A stretch of 19,326 nucleotides of DNA from Ettlia oleoabundans (Eukaryota; Chlorophyta; Chlorophyceae; Chlamydomonadales): NCBI GenBank assembly GCA_019693395.1, contig JAAMXP010001763.1, forward strand, positions 1 through 19,326. The letters are read 5' to 3'. The stretch's first letter is position 1. The number at the start of each line of letters is the position of its first letter. Position numbers and translations under genes: made by a program. The notes beneath the pieces are model-generated. The model saw nothing but the letters and a program-made list of their open reading frames with translations, searched no databases and had not been told where the DNA came from. Positions 1 through 9,450 of this stretch are shown here, piece by piece.

Positions 1-17
1 CCCACCCACCCTTGCAG

Positions 18-3000
18 CCCATCAACCGCAGCCGTGACCGCAATGCAAGCGAGAAGGAGCGGGAGCTGGGCGCCACCCGCTCTGCGTGAGTTGTTGAGTC
101 TTTGCATCTGCCATTGATGTTAGCAGGAAGTGTGGTTGAAAGGGCTCCTGCATGCATGCCAGCTCCAATTCCATCTGCAGGGCGCGTGCCGTTGTAACAC
201 TGCTGTTTATTCTGCTAGTCTGCATTCACTCTCGTTCTGCCCTTCTGCCTACTGTGTGCCCAGCGAACTGTCCCGGCGGGTGGAGGCCTTTGTGCTGCGA
301 CGCACGCGTGAGGTCAACGCCAAGTACCTGCCGCCGCTGTCCAGCTATGTGGTCTTCTGCAGGTGGGTGACCAGGTAGCACGCCTGGTAGCACAGCCACA
401 ACGCAGCCTCAATAGCAGCCAGTTGTTAAAGTAAACTCAGCAGCAGATTTGGCCTGCCTCCGGAGCTAGGGATGCAAGCTGCCTTCCTCTTCACCTCTCT
501 GTGTCCTGATGTCAACAAGCTGCATTTGATGTCTTGCTGGCAACATGCCGATGTACTGCCTGCTGGATGAAGCGTCACTGGGTCAATCAAGCAGTGCAGT
601 AAGCTGCACCCCTGCAGACCCACTGAGCTGCAGCTGCGGCTGTATAGCGCTGTGCTGGGGTCCTCAAGCGTGCGTAGGATCCTGTCCCCAACAGGCAGCG
701 ACTTTGGGGACCAGGTGGGGCCGGGTCCTGGACAGTTGGGGCATGACCACCTCCAGCAGTAGACATCTTCAGCCACATGGTAAAATCGGGTATCATGGAT
801 GCCTTCTGGTTCAAATGGCTGAGTAGCTAGCAACATTGCTACACCCTGCACTTTGCTTGCAGGCGCTGACGGTGCTCACCAACCTGCGAAAGATCTGCAA
901 TCACCCATCGCTCTATGTTCCTGCCGCCGAGAGCGAGGAAGAGGAATGCCAACAGGCAGGGGTAGCTAGAGCGGCCGCAGCTATGCCAAGGAGTGCCAGG
1001 GAACAGCAGCCCTTCGACCCAGACCAGTCGGGTCAGGCCTTGCTGCAGTGCTGTCTCATCACATTTGCAAAGAAGGAAGTTCCTTGCTGCTTTCAGGGTT
1101 ATCTGCTTGTCGCCATGCTTTGCTTCCATTACTGGTGGCTTCATGCATTGACCCACCTCGCTGTGCCATTGTCCCTGCTGGTGCCCCTCCCCCTTCTCAG
1201 ATGCTGCCACTTAATGTCAGTCAATGCTACCACCTGCAGGTAAAATGGCGGTGCTGAGCGTGCTGCTGCAAGAAAGCATCGTGGGGGCGGGGGAGCGCAT
1301 GGTGGTCGTCAGCCAGTCCACTGCCGCACTGGATCTCGTGCAGGCAAGCAAGGATGTAATGCACTCGATGGCTGCCGGCGGCAGGGATTTGGCAACTGCT
1401 GTGTGCAATGCGCAGCAACCACATTTTTGGTAACCCTAACCTTGCCCCTGCCGCCCCTGCCCGCCCAATTAAACCATTCCTTCCGCTGCCCCGCTTGACA
1501 CCTGTATGTGTGTGCCTGTACCTGGTCCCACAGAAGCTGTGTGATGCACGCGGCTTCAAGACTGTGCGCGTCGACGGCAGCACCGACGTGAGCAAGCGCC
1601 AGGACGTGGTCAACAGCTTCAACCACTACAACGTTGGTCAGGTGGGCAAATGTACAACAGCACAGCCAACGATCCATGCACGACACAGCAAGCAAGTTGG
1701 TACGTGCAGCTAGAGGGGTTGTTACCCTGTTGTACCAGCTAGAGAACGAGTCGATATTGCAGATGAAAAGCATGACATCAGGTGGGTATCAGTGGTGGGC
1801 ATGCTGGCGCCATGCAGTCTCTTGAATTTGTTTAGCGTCTCATGCCGCCAAAAGTGCCTGCAGGTCTTCCTGCTGTCAACCACGGCAGGCGGCGCAGGGC
1901 TCAATCTGACCGGCGCCAACCGCCTGGTGCTACTGGACAGGTGTTGTGTGGTTGGGTGCATGGCCACCTCATTTGTCTTCCCTTTCTGCTTGTAGACTCT
2001 TTCCTATGCTTGCTCAACACTGGCTTGGAAGTACTCAATCAGCATTCTTCCTGTCCCCCCCGCTGCAACGTGCTGCAGTCACTGGAATCCAGCTTTGGAC
2101 AAACAGGCCATGGCGCGGGTGTGGCGGGATGGTCAGAAGAGGTCTTGCGTGGTGTACCGCTTGCTCAGCACAGGTCGGCCTATTACGGTGAACCTGCTGT
2201 GCCTCTTTTGGGCTTGCTCAGACCATGCCAAGGGTCGTGTTACTTACTTCTCCCTTATGCGCACCGCCGCACTCCCTGTGCCCTGCTGTGCTTTGCTGTG
2301 CTGGCTGACTCGGGTGATGTGGTGTGCTTCAGCAGATAAGCCCCAACAGATTGACCTACAACGAGCCATGCTGGGCTGCACTGTGCTATGTTGCAGGCAC
2401 GCTGGATGAGAAGATGTACCAGCGTCAACTAAAGAAAGGCGACATTGCCGCCGCCATGATGGGTGGCTTTTGTGGCGAATCTGGAGGCAAGAGTGGTGGC
2501 AGGTTCAGGTGGGTGTGGGGGACTTGGCAAGGGCATGTAAGATCTTTCACTGTGGTGCCCTGCCCTGTTCTGCGCGCATCACTCAAGCTTGCTGCCTCAT
2601 GCCTGTGGTCTTCCTTCATTTGGTCCTGCTGCCCACCCACGCTGCAGCAAGGAGGAGCTGAAGCAGCTGTTCACCCTGCGCACCGACACCGCCTGCGACA
2701 CACATGCCCTGCTCAGCCACGCTATGGCAGCTCAGCGCCGCCTGCAGCGGCAGGGTGGTGGCAGCTCAGGGGGCGGTGCAGCAGCATTTGCAGCGGCCGC
2801 CGCAGCCGAGTTTAAAGATGTGTCCCAGAGCTGTGAGGATTCACCATTGTGTGCAGCTATTGCAGCAGGGCATATTACTTTCGTGCACCTCAATGGTACG
2901 GAGCAGGCTGCTGCAGCTACCGCTGCCGGCGATGTGAAACAGCCACAGCATGAGCAGCAGGCTGACGAGGAGACAGGCGCGGAGTCCGCCACTATTGGTG

Positions 3001-3134
3001 AAGCAGTGAAGGGCACAATGGCAGCTGTTGATGTGGAGGATGGGGCTGTTGAGGAGGGAGATTCTGGGGCGGTGGCAACCGCAGCTGGTGATGGCGTGGA
3101 CAGCCTAGAAGTGGAGGAAGATGGTGGGTGGTGA
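18..3134 (+). CDS. RAD54: RAD54 DNA repair/recombination ATPase, C-terminal half (5' partial)
   Basis: SNF2-family dsDNA translocase that works with RAD51 in nuclear homologous recombination (known for the family). Exons read as 18-85, 264-362, 618-714, 863-1031, 1240-1343, 1534-1641, 1864-1940, 2079-2173, 2397-2508 and 2648-3134 (TGA at 3132). All phases join, giving 471 residues. Visible in order: PINRSRD lead-in, FVLRRT and KYLPP (RAD54 hallmark), [14 protein letters not shown], motif IV region (MVVVSQST), VRVDGST, motif V ([16 protein letters not shown]), motif VI with its arginines ([13 protein letters not shown]), and the terminal ITFVHL block that matches the family's ISFVFHL-like end. 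The N-terminal ATPase lobe (Walker A/B) lies outside the window. An Ala/Glu/Asp-rich tail of about 75 residues follows the conserved end. The KYLPP and ICNHP spacing fits RAD54 better than RDH54 or general SNF2 remodellers. The junction at 1343/1534 needs a GC donor. Confidence 0.95.
1344..1533 (+). other. GC-AG intron in RAD54
   Basis: The exon ends ...GTGCAG and the intron opens GCAAGC, the standard form of a GC donor, and closes CCCACAG. Using it keeps frame and gives ALDLVQ followed by [12 protein letters not shown], the spacing expected in RAD54. The nearest GT (inside GTGCAG at 1338) would delete two conserved-length residues. The other introns modelled in this window start with GT. Confidence 0.8.
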
Positions 3135-3190
3135 TGTAGCTAGGCAAGCGCGACTAGTAAGTGAGTGCCCTAGCATATGTGTACTAAGGC

Positions 3191-3218
3191 CAGGAGAGAT
3201 TTAGCAGGAGCGATTTAG
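3191..3218 (+). repeat. 14-base tandem duplication
   Basis: Two adjacent copies, CAGGAGAGATTTAG then CAGGAGCGATTTAG, differing at one base. The 9-base core GATTTAGCA occurs at 3198-3206 and 3212-3220. It lies just upstream of the TATA-like box. No function is evident. Confidence 0.75.
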
Positions 3219-3278
3219 CATAGTAATGCGGGACCAGTGCATTGCTGGGACCCATAGCCCAGCAGGAAAACAGCAGCT

Positions 3279-3286
3279 TATAAAAT
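3279..3286 (+). promoter_or_regulatory. TATA-box-like element TATAAAAT
   Basis: Perfect TATA-box match in the spacer, about 610 bases before the CHLI start codon. If used, transcription would start near 3310, leaving a long CHLI 5' leader or one shortened by a leader intron (donor-like 3579, acceptor-like 3872). It could also be a chance match in an AT-richer stretch. Confidence 0.35.
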
Positions 3287-3642
3287 AGGGCATCACATCA
3301 TGCTGCCTCACTACCCAGCACACCATCCCACCAGTGTATTCCATTTCAGTTATATGCCATCATATTTTATTCCACTGGAGTTTGGATGATACCCCATAGT
3401 AACTGTTGAAAGCAACCACTTTTGCAAGGGAAAAAATCTTTGTTTGGCCGTTTCACCCAGGGTCCGTGTGGTCCAAGGAAGGGTGTAGACTGGTATACAA
3501 TCATACAGGAGGAGGTAGAGTGCATAGTCGGCAGGCCTGTCCAGCTGCCGTTGCGGTGGCGCTGCCAGTTAGTTCAAGGTGGGTGTAGAAACATGGGTGC
3601 AACTAAGCTTTTTGTGCAGCAGCTTGGACAAAAAGAATTTAT

Positions 3643-3647
3643 TGTAA
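3643..3647 (+). terminator. TGTAA polyadenylation-like signal
   Basis: TGTAA is the green-algal near-upstream polyadenylation element. I saw no copy closer to the RAD54 stop, so this would imply a 3'UTR of about 510 bases. The pentamer is short, so chance is possible. Confidence 0.25.
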
Positions 3648-3894
3648 ACAATCATAGTGTGAGAAGAACTTTGGAAGCGTTGGAGCTTTGGTGGCAGAGG
3701 AAGGTGTCAACCTGTCTGCCTTGGTGCCATACCATGTCAAAATGTACTGCCTCCGACCTTGCATCCGTAGCAGTACAGCACCTATCCTGATTTTTTATGT
3801 CGACATTCCCTCTTCACCCCTTCGGATTGTTGGCAACGTTATCTTATTGTACAAAGCACCTGTGAACTGCAGCGGCCGCACACAACCCTGCATC

Positions 3895-6800
3895 ATGCAG
3901 TCGCGGGCAGCAGCCGGCGCCGCCACTGTGGCGGCACAGGCACGCCCTTCCCGTGCCATTGGCCACTCTAGATTCACAACAGATGTGCAGCGGCGGCAAC
4001 CCCGCCCGGCAGCACAGCAGCGAGCCCGCCTGCTGCTAGTGTCCGCAGTGGCAGCTCCTGAGCGGCCGCAGACAAAAAAGCGGCCGGCTTTTCCCTTCAC
4101 CCGGCTGGCGGGCCAGGAGGACATGAAGCTGGCTCTGCTGCTCAACGTGGTGGACGCCTCAATTGGCGGCGTGCTGATCATGGGCGACCGCGGCACGGGC
4201 AAGAGCGTGGCGGTTCGCTCCCTTGTGGACCTGCTGCCCATGATAGACGTGGTGCAGGACGACCCTTTTAACTCCCACCCCACAGGTGCTGGCGCTGGTC
4301 GGGGGTTGGGCTGCAAAATGGCGGTAGGCACAGCAGTGCCACCCGTACGCTGCCGCCAAGCCGGCTCGCAAACCTGCATCGAGTTGCAGTGCCCCTGGGA
4401 ACCTATCTGTGCACTACCTGCAGCAGTTTGTTCCAGTTTTTGACACTTGCGCCCCTGAGCCGTCTAGCTGCAAACTCGCCTTGGTTTGGCAACCGGCCCG
4501 CACGCTGTCTTGCTGCTTGTCTGCTTGCCTGTTGCAGATCCCAAGTTGATGGGCCCAGAGGCGCTGCAGCGGTATGCAAAGGGCGAGAAGCTGCCAGCCA
4601 CCACGATGCGCACACCGCTGGTGGAGCTGCCGCTTGGAGCCACGGGTGGGTGGCGGTCAAAGGAGCAGCGGTGGGCTGGATTTGCTGGGTGCTGGCTTTA
4701 GTTGGTAATCTCGACGCTGTCATGGCCGGACAGCGGCCGCTGGTGTGTTATTTATGGTAAAATTTGAGTACCACAAGTTTTCGGTGACCTTTGGTGCTAT
4801 GGTTTGCAGTTGACGATGCTAAAGTATCAGGGTTAAGCTGAGGGTATTTCAGCCAGCACCAACTGTGCTACTGTCCTGTTCGACTGCTCCACCTCCCGAC
4901 TTTGCTTTCCCTCCAATTTACACACATCACTCATATGCATACCTCCCCATATTCTTTCCCTTCCCCGCTTTCGGCAGAGGACCGCATCTGCGGCACTATT
5001 GACATTGAGAAGGCACTGACGGAGGGGGTGAAGGCGTACGAGCCAGGGCTGCTGGCACGCGCCAACCGCGGCATACTGTGAGTGTCAGCAATAATGGCTG
5101 CTGCCCCAATGTTGGCACTGTTGTCCGGGCTGTTTGGCAAAGTTTGCCTCGTAAAATTGACTTTTCTACCAGCATGAATGCGCGCTAGTGTATGTTCACC
5201 AGCATGTGCTGCATGTGGCTTCATTGCGTCGCATTTATGTGCCCACATATTCCCATGTGTTTGTGTGCTCTGTATGTCCATGCAGGTATGTTGACGAGGT
5301 GAACCTGCTTGATGACGGGCTGGTGGACGTGGTGCTGGACTCGGGTGGGTGGGTGGGCGGTCATGTTTGTGATCCATGTGGTCGTGTGGGTACGGTGGGC
5401 AGTGCTTACACTTGGTTTGGGGAGTCCTTGAGGAGGGTGGCATTAGTCGTGGGTGTCAGTGTCAATGTTTTGCTGTGCCGCTCACAGGCTGAGTCCGTGG
5501 TTGAGTGGGCGGACTGGCAAACAGAGGAGGGGCTATCTGGCTACGCAAGGCGTGCACAAACTGGGCAGTGCATTGACTCACCCCTGCCCCGTCTTCCCTC
5601 CGCCTTCCCCCACCTCTGTTGCAGCCGCGGGTGGCCAGAACACTGTTGAGCGTGAGGGCATCTCCATTGTGCACCCTGCCCGCTTCATCATGATTGGCAG
5701 CGGCAACCCCGCTGAAGGCGAGCTGCGGCCACAGTTGCTCGACCGCTTTGGGCTGAGTGTGAACGTGGAGACGCTCATGGTGGGTGCTGCTGCTGGGTGC
5801 TGGTGTGCTGGCGTGCTGGTGTTGGCGAATTTGAACTGAGATGGGTGGTGTGGGCTCTTTGCCTGGCCAGCCAACACCCTGTCGCCTGCAAATTGCATCC
5901 CACTGCTCATAACCAGCGCTCACAAGCAGCGCCGACCTGTCTGTCAATCTACCTTTGCCTTGCCTTGCCTTGCGCCAGGACGTGGATGGGCGCACGCAGA
6001 TGGTGATGGACCGCATCGCTTACGAAGCGGATGCAGAGAAGTTCGCAGCACAGGGTGGGTGGGTGGGTGGCCTGCTTCGGGGGTGGAAGGGCACAGGTCT
6101 GGGCTGGTGCGATATATGGTTTGCTAATTTTTAAAGGCAAAATTGAGGCAGAGTGCAGCGGGGCAGGATGCTGTCATGCTCCGTCCCGCTGGTAGTAAGA
6201 AAACAGCTTGCTTTGTCTGTGAGAAAACTGGTTGCTGTTGCGTTGTCAAACATTCAGCCAACACCTGGCATTTTCCTATGATAAACGCCCTACTCTTCCT
6301 CTGGTTGCCTACCGTTCACAGTCCACAATCTGCCACAAGTCGTTCCTCTGAGGAATTCTCATGGCTCCCTCCCCCTGCCGCCCCTGCTGTGCGCACTGCA
6401 GTTCAGCCTGACCAGGAGGCGATGCGCGCCAAGCTGCAGGCGGCTCGCGACCGGCTGCCAAAGGTGCAGATATCGCGGGAACTCAAGCTCAAGATCAGGT
6501 GCGGGCTGCCGATCGCATGCTGACAATGCATGCTAGTGTTACATTCAAGGCACTGCTTCCTCTAGTTTGGGTTGCTGTTGCTGTTGCTACATTGCTGCTG
6601 GTGCTGCTTCTTTGCACATTCTTCTCCAGCCAGCCCTGCTCCTTTTGGGTCAGTCATGCCCTACCTCCTGCATTTGTATAAGACACGCCCCACCACCACC
6701 ACCACCAACACCCCCCAACACCCCACCCGCCCTTTCCGCCGTGCAGCGAGCTGTGCTCCTTCCTTGATATTGACGGCGTGCGCGGCGACATTACAATCAA

Positions 6801-7495
6801 CAAGGCCGTCCGCGCCTATGTGGCCTTTGACGGTCGCACCCAGGCAACCAAGGAGGACCTGGAGCGCATTGCGCCCCTGGTGCTCAACCACAGGTGGCAC
6901 CAGGGTGTCGGGGGCTTGAACTAATGGGGGAATAGGCTGACTGTAATTCAGTCATTGTGTGGAGGCGGAGGAGGGGTATGGGGCATGCATGATGAAACGC
7001 TTATCACAGCCCCACCAATTTCCCGCAGGCTGCGCAAGGACCCGCTGGACCCCATTGATGGCGGCACCAAGGTCCGCATTGCGCTGAAACGCATGCTCAA
7101 TCCAGAGGCAGCAAAGGTGAGGGGACTGCATGTTACAGCCAGACTGGCTGGCTGGCTGGCTGAGCAGTTGGGCTTGTGATTATAGGGAAGCTAGGGTTTG
7201 CGAGAAAGCAGCTCTTTGTGATGAGCTTGCAGCATGCATCGCTTCCCTTCCTCCCAGTACCTCAATTTTGCATTTGCAGTATCAGCACAGACGTTGCTTA
7301 AACCCACCAGACTGACACCACAAATGTGGTGCAGCCTATTTGTATAGCTTGTGATAGCAGCTCGAGTTAACATTTCTGCGGCTGCAGGCTGAGGCTGAGC
7401 GGAAGAAGAAGGAGGCCGAGGAGGCCAAGGCCAAGCAGGGCGACCGCGGAGGCATGAAGGCGGGTGCATGGGGCGGCCTTCCGGGCATGCGCTGA
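3895..7495 (+). CDS. CHLI: Magnesium chelatase subunit I, chloroplast (CHLI2-type)
   Basis: AAA+ ATPase subunit of the CHLI/CHLD/CHLH enzyme that inserts Mg2+ into protoporphyrin IX, the first chlorophyll-committed step, in the plastid stroma (known for the family). Exons 3895-4285, 4538-4645, 4978-5077, 5286-5344, 5625-5779, 5979-6054, 6402-6498, 6747-6893, 7029-7116 and 7388-7495 join in phase to 442 residues. The ATG at 3895 begins an Ala/Arg/Gln-rich, acid-poor transit peptide ending near residue 53. Walker A GDRGTGKS is at 97-104, [20 protein letters not shown] at 162-181, Walker [11 protein letters not shown] at 199-208, sensor GSGNP at 244-248 and PQLLDRF at 255-261. The last exon adds a charged [16 protein letters not shown] stretch and a GAWGGLP end beyond the CHLI1 length. 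That tail, and [17 protein letters not shown], resemble what I recall of algal CHLI2 rather than CHLI1. The CHLI assignment is firm. The paralog assignment is about 0.6. Confidence 0.96.
5343..5357 (+). repeat. G-quadruplex motif across CHLI intron 4 donor
   Basis: Four GGG runs separated by single T bases. The first run contains the last exon bases and the G of the GT donor at 5345. This is the tightest G-quadruplex-type arrangement, on the transcribed RNA sense strand. Its function is inferred only. Confidence 0.7.
6053..6067 (+). repeat. G-quadruplex motif across CHLI intron 6 donor
   Basis: Four GGG runs with single-T loops, again beginning with the last two exon bases (6053-6054) and running through the GT donor at 6055. 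A fifth near-run (GG) follows. It matches the motif at intron 4. Confidence 0.7.
7144..7162 (+). repeat. (CTGG)4 microsatellite in CHLI intron 9
   Basis: Four and three-quarter copies of CTGG within the last CHLI intron (7117-7387). Simple repeat with no evident role. Confidence 0.8.
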
Positions 7496-8429
7496 GCCCA
7501 GCACACACACACGCTTGACCTGCCACACAGTCTTAAGGTGCAATCTGCTGTGCATCCTATGACAACATCTGTTTCCTTTACTACACATTCTGATTCCTGC
7601 TACCTTCTCCTGCCTTGCTCGTTGCTGTCCTTGCTCCTTTCTGAGGCCCAGCGCCCGTCCTGCTGTTCATGGTGGTACATGAATTGAGCTGCGCATTGCG
7701 GCCGAAAATGTAACGTAAAAGCATGCTGGTGCAGTCATACCAGGACCGTAACGCAGCTTATGAAACAACAGATGTGGGTCCCTGAGTTGGGCTGCTTTGT
7801 CCAGCCGGCACCGCATGTGGAGCGCAGCGGCAGTGGCTAGCGTGCACACGCCAAGGCCAGCCAACAGCAGATGGTATTGGAGGTTGCAAGCTGATATGAA
7901 AAAGCAGCTGCTGGGCTTTGAAGAACCTTGAATATCATCAAACCTGAGTGTTCCCCGCATGCTGCCGCCGCATGCTGCACTGCGCTGCGCTGCGGGCCCT
8001 TCTGCTGCGCTCTGCATGCCACGAGAGCAACATCGCTTTGCACGGTTGATCATTGTGTTGCCCCCATTTCCATTTGCTGCGCTTCACGCCGCTGGCACAC
8101 AGCAGGTCTCACATCTTGTCCAACCACAGTCGAGCGGGCATCAAGTTAGCGTTTCACGTTTTTAATTAGCCTTGGCAGGCCGAGAAGCGTAGCGGTGCGT
8201 TACCAAGCAGCAATGGGTGGGAGCATGCCATGGCGCTGCCGTACAGTCTTAGCGTGCGTCTTTTGCTGCTCTTGGTTGCTGTGAGAGAGACATTATAGGC
8301 AGTGGCAGATCCAGGGACCTTGATCGTGGGCCGCACTGCGAGCATGGGCGGTAGACGGCAGCTGTGTGGCTCCCCGCGTCGGCCGCCCACTGCCCTCCCT
8401 CTTGCTTTTCGCTGCAGGTGCAAGCAGCC
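7496..8429. other. CHLI-TIM9 spacer
   Basis: 934 bases with no convincing gene on either strand. The left part is the CHLI 3'UTR, with a TGTAA at 7709. The right part contains a CTGCAG acceptor-like site ending at 8417, only 12 bases before the TIM9 ATG, which suggests a TIM9 leader intron. I could not place its donor. No tRNA-like or other RNA structure was recognised. Confidence 0.6.
7709..7713 (+). terminator. TGTAA polyadenylation signal of CHLI
   Basis: TGTAA about 214 bases after the CHLI stop, within an A-rich patch (GAAAATGTAACGTAAAAGC). This is the green-algal polyadenylation element at a normal distance, so cleavage would be expected some 10-25 bases downstream. Confidence 0.6.
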
Positions 8430-9450
8430 ATGGACCCAGCAGCAGCAGCGGCGGCGGGCCTGCCCCAGGAGCAGCAGCAGCAGCTGTTGCAGGCTATTGA
8501 GCAGATGCAAGTGCGGGACAGGTGCGCCAGCGTCATCGGGTCCGCTGTTCGGCATGGCCCTGCTTGCTTCACGGCGCTGTCCCTTGCTTCGTGCAGTACA
8601 ATATGACAGAACAGCCCTTTTAAACCAGCCTCAAGATACCGTGGCTCCACTTAAGGGCTGACCTTCAGAGTTGCAATGCCATGTGCTAGCTGATCTGGCG
8701 CAGCACATAGTTGCAGTTGTGGATTGGGCAGCATCACCCTTGCACGTACATTATTCCGGGCTGCGAATGCGTGGGCTGCCCCTCCTGCCAAGTGCCGTCC
8801 CCAAGGTGCTGTACCCACCCACACCGTCCCCATGCCCCCACCACCATTACCTCACCCTGCTGCAGCCTACGCATGTACAACAGCCTGGTTGAGCGCTGCT
8901 TCCGTGACTGCGTAGACTCGTTCCGGCGGAAAGACCTGGATGCCACAGAGGAGAAGGTAGGAGGGAAGGTGGGGAGGGCCTGTGCATTTCGACGATGCCT
9001 GAAGTTGTTGCCAGCCTTGTCTCTCACGCGGACGGGTTCTGGTGGTGGGGCGGAGTTGTTCGCATATCTTAGCGGCCGTTGCTGCCTGGCTGGCACCATA
9101 GCAGCCACCTCACCTCCTGGCCTGCTGGTGGGAGCGCTCCCTGCCACTTTTATGTCCCAGTGTAGGCATGAAGCTTGGGTCTTATGCTACTAGTCTTGTG
9201 CCCCAATATTTTGTCACCCCTCTGCCTCAGTGCGTGGGCAGTAGTCCTTCCTGCACCTGCAGTGCTCTCACAAATTCCCCCCTGCTGCCCGCCCGCACGC
9301 CTGCCTTTCGGCCTGCAGTGCGTTCAGTCCTGCTGCAGCAAGTTTATGAAGCACTCGGGACGGGTGGGCATCCGCTTTGGGGAGCTGTCCAGCGAGGCGG
9401 AGAGCCAAATGCAGCAGATGGTGGCGTCGCAGCAGGCGGGCGGCAAGTAG
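8430..9450 (+). CDS. TIM9: Mitochondrial import chaperone TIM9 (small Tim)
   Basis: Small Tim protein of the mitochondrial intermembrane space. With TIM10 it forms a hexamer that carries hydrophobic precursors to TIM22/TOB (known for the family). Exons 8430-8521, 8866-8956 and 9319-9450 join in phase to 104 residues. The twin CX3C motif is complete: CFRDC (Cys42, Cys46) and CVQSC (Cys62, Cys66), 15 residues apart. RDSLRMYNSLVERCF before it and KFMKHSGRVGIRFGEL after it are TIM9-type rather than TIM8, TIM10 or TIM13. The ATG at 8430 gives MDPAAAAAAGLPQE, of normal TIM9 length, and no presequence is expected. An extra cysteine (Cys67) sits directly after the second motif. A CTGCAG 12 bases before the ATG suggests a leader intron. 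Exon junctions fall between the conserved blocks. Confidence 0.95.

Larger units (their letters stand above)
3135..3894. other. RAD54-CHLI spacer, GC-poorer, with relic coding-like stretch
   Basis: 760 bases between the RAD54 stop and the CHLI start. The stretch is clearly richer in A/T than the flanking exons. It holds a TATAAAAT box, a 14-base tandem duplication and a TGTAA signal. It also has an open frame over about 3422-3790 whose codons (gta, ata, aga, aaa) are unlike those of the neighbouring genes. The first ATG in that frame is only at about 3591, leaving about 66 codons. No recognisable domain. A donor-like AAG/GTGGGT at 3579 and an acceptor-like CTGCAG ending at 3872 would allow a 5'UTR intron for CHLI. 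This is inference. Confidence 0.6.

Noticed and set aside
3688..3894. CHLI start extended upstream in frame to 3688
   Set aside because: The upstream frame begins at a non-ATG codon and would add hydrophobic, non-conserved residues. The ATG at 3895 gives a proper plastid transit peptide.
6555..6746. CAC/CCA-rich and GTTGCT-rich stretches as possible repeats of interest
   Set aside because: They lie in CHLI intron 7 (6499-6746) and act as an ordinary polypyrimidine-rich intron end before the GTGCAG acceptor.
7667..8053. Minus-strand open frame of 128 codons in the CHLI-TIM9 spacer
   Set aside because: It has Cys/Ala/Ser-rich text with no domain, no splice-compatible partners and no polyadenylation signal on that strand that I could see. 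GC-rich DNA yields such frames by chance.
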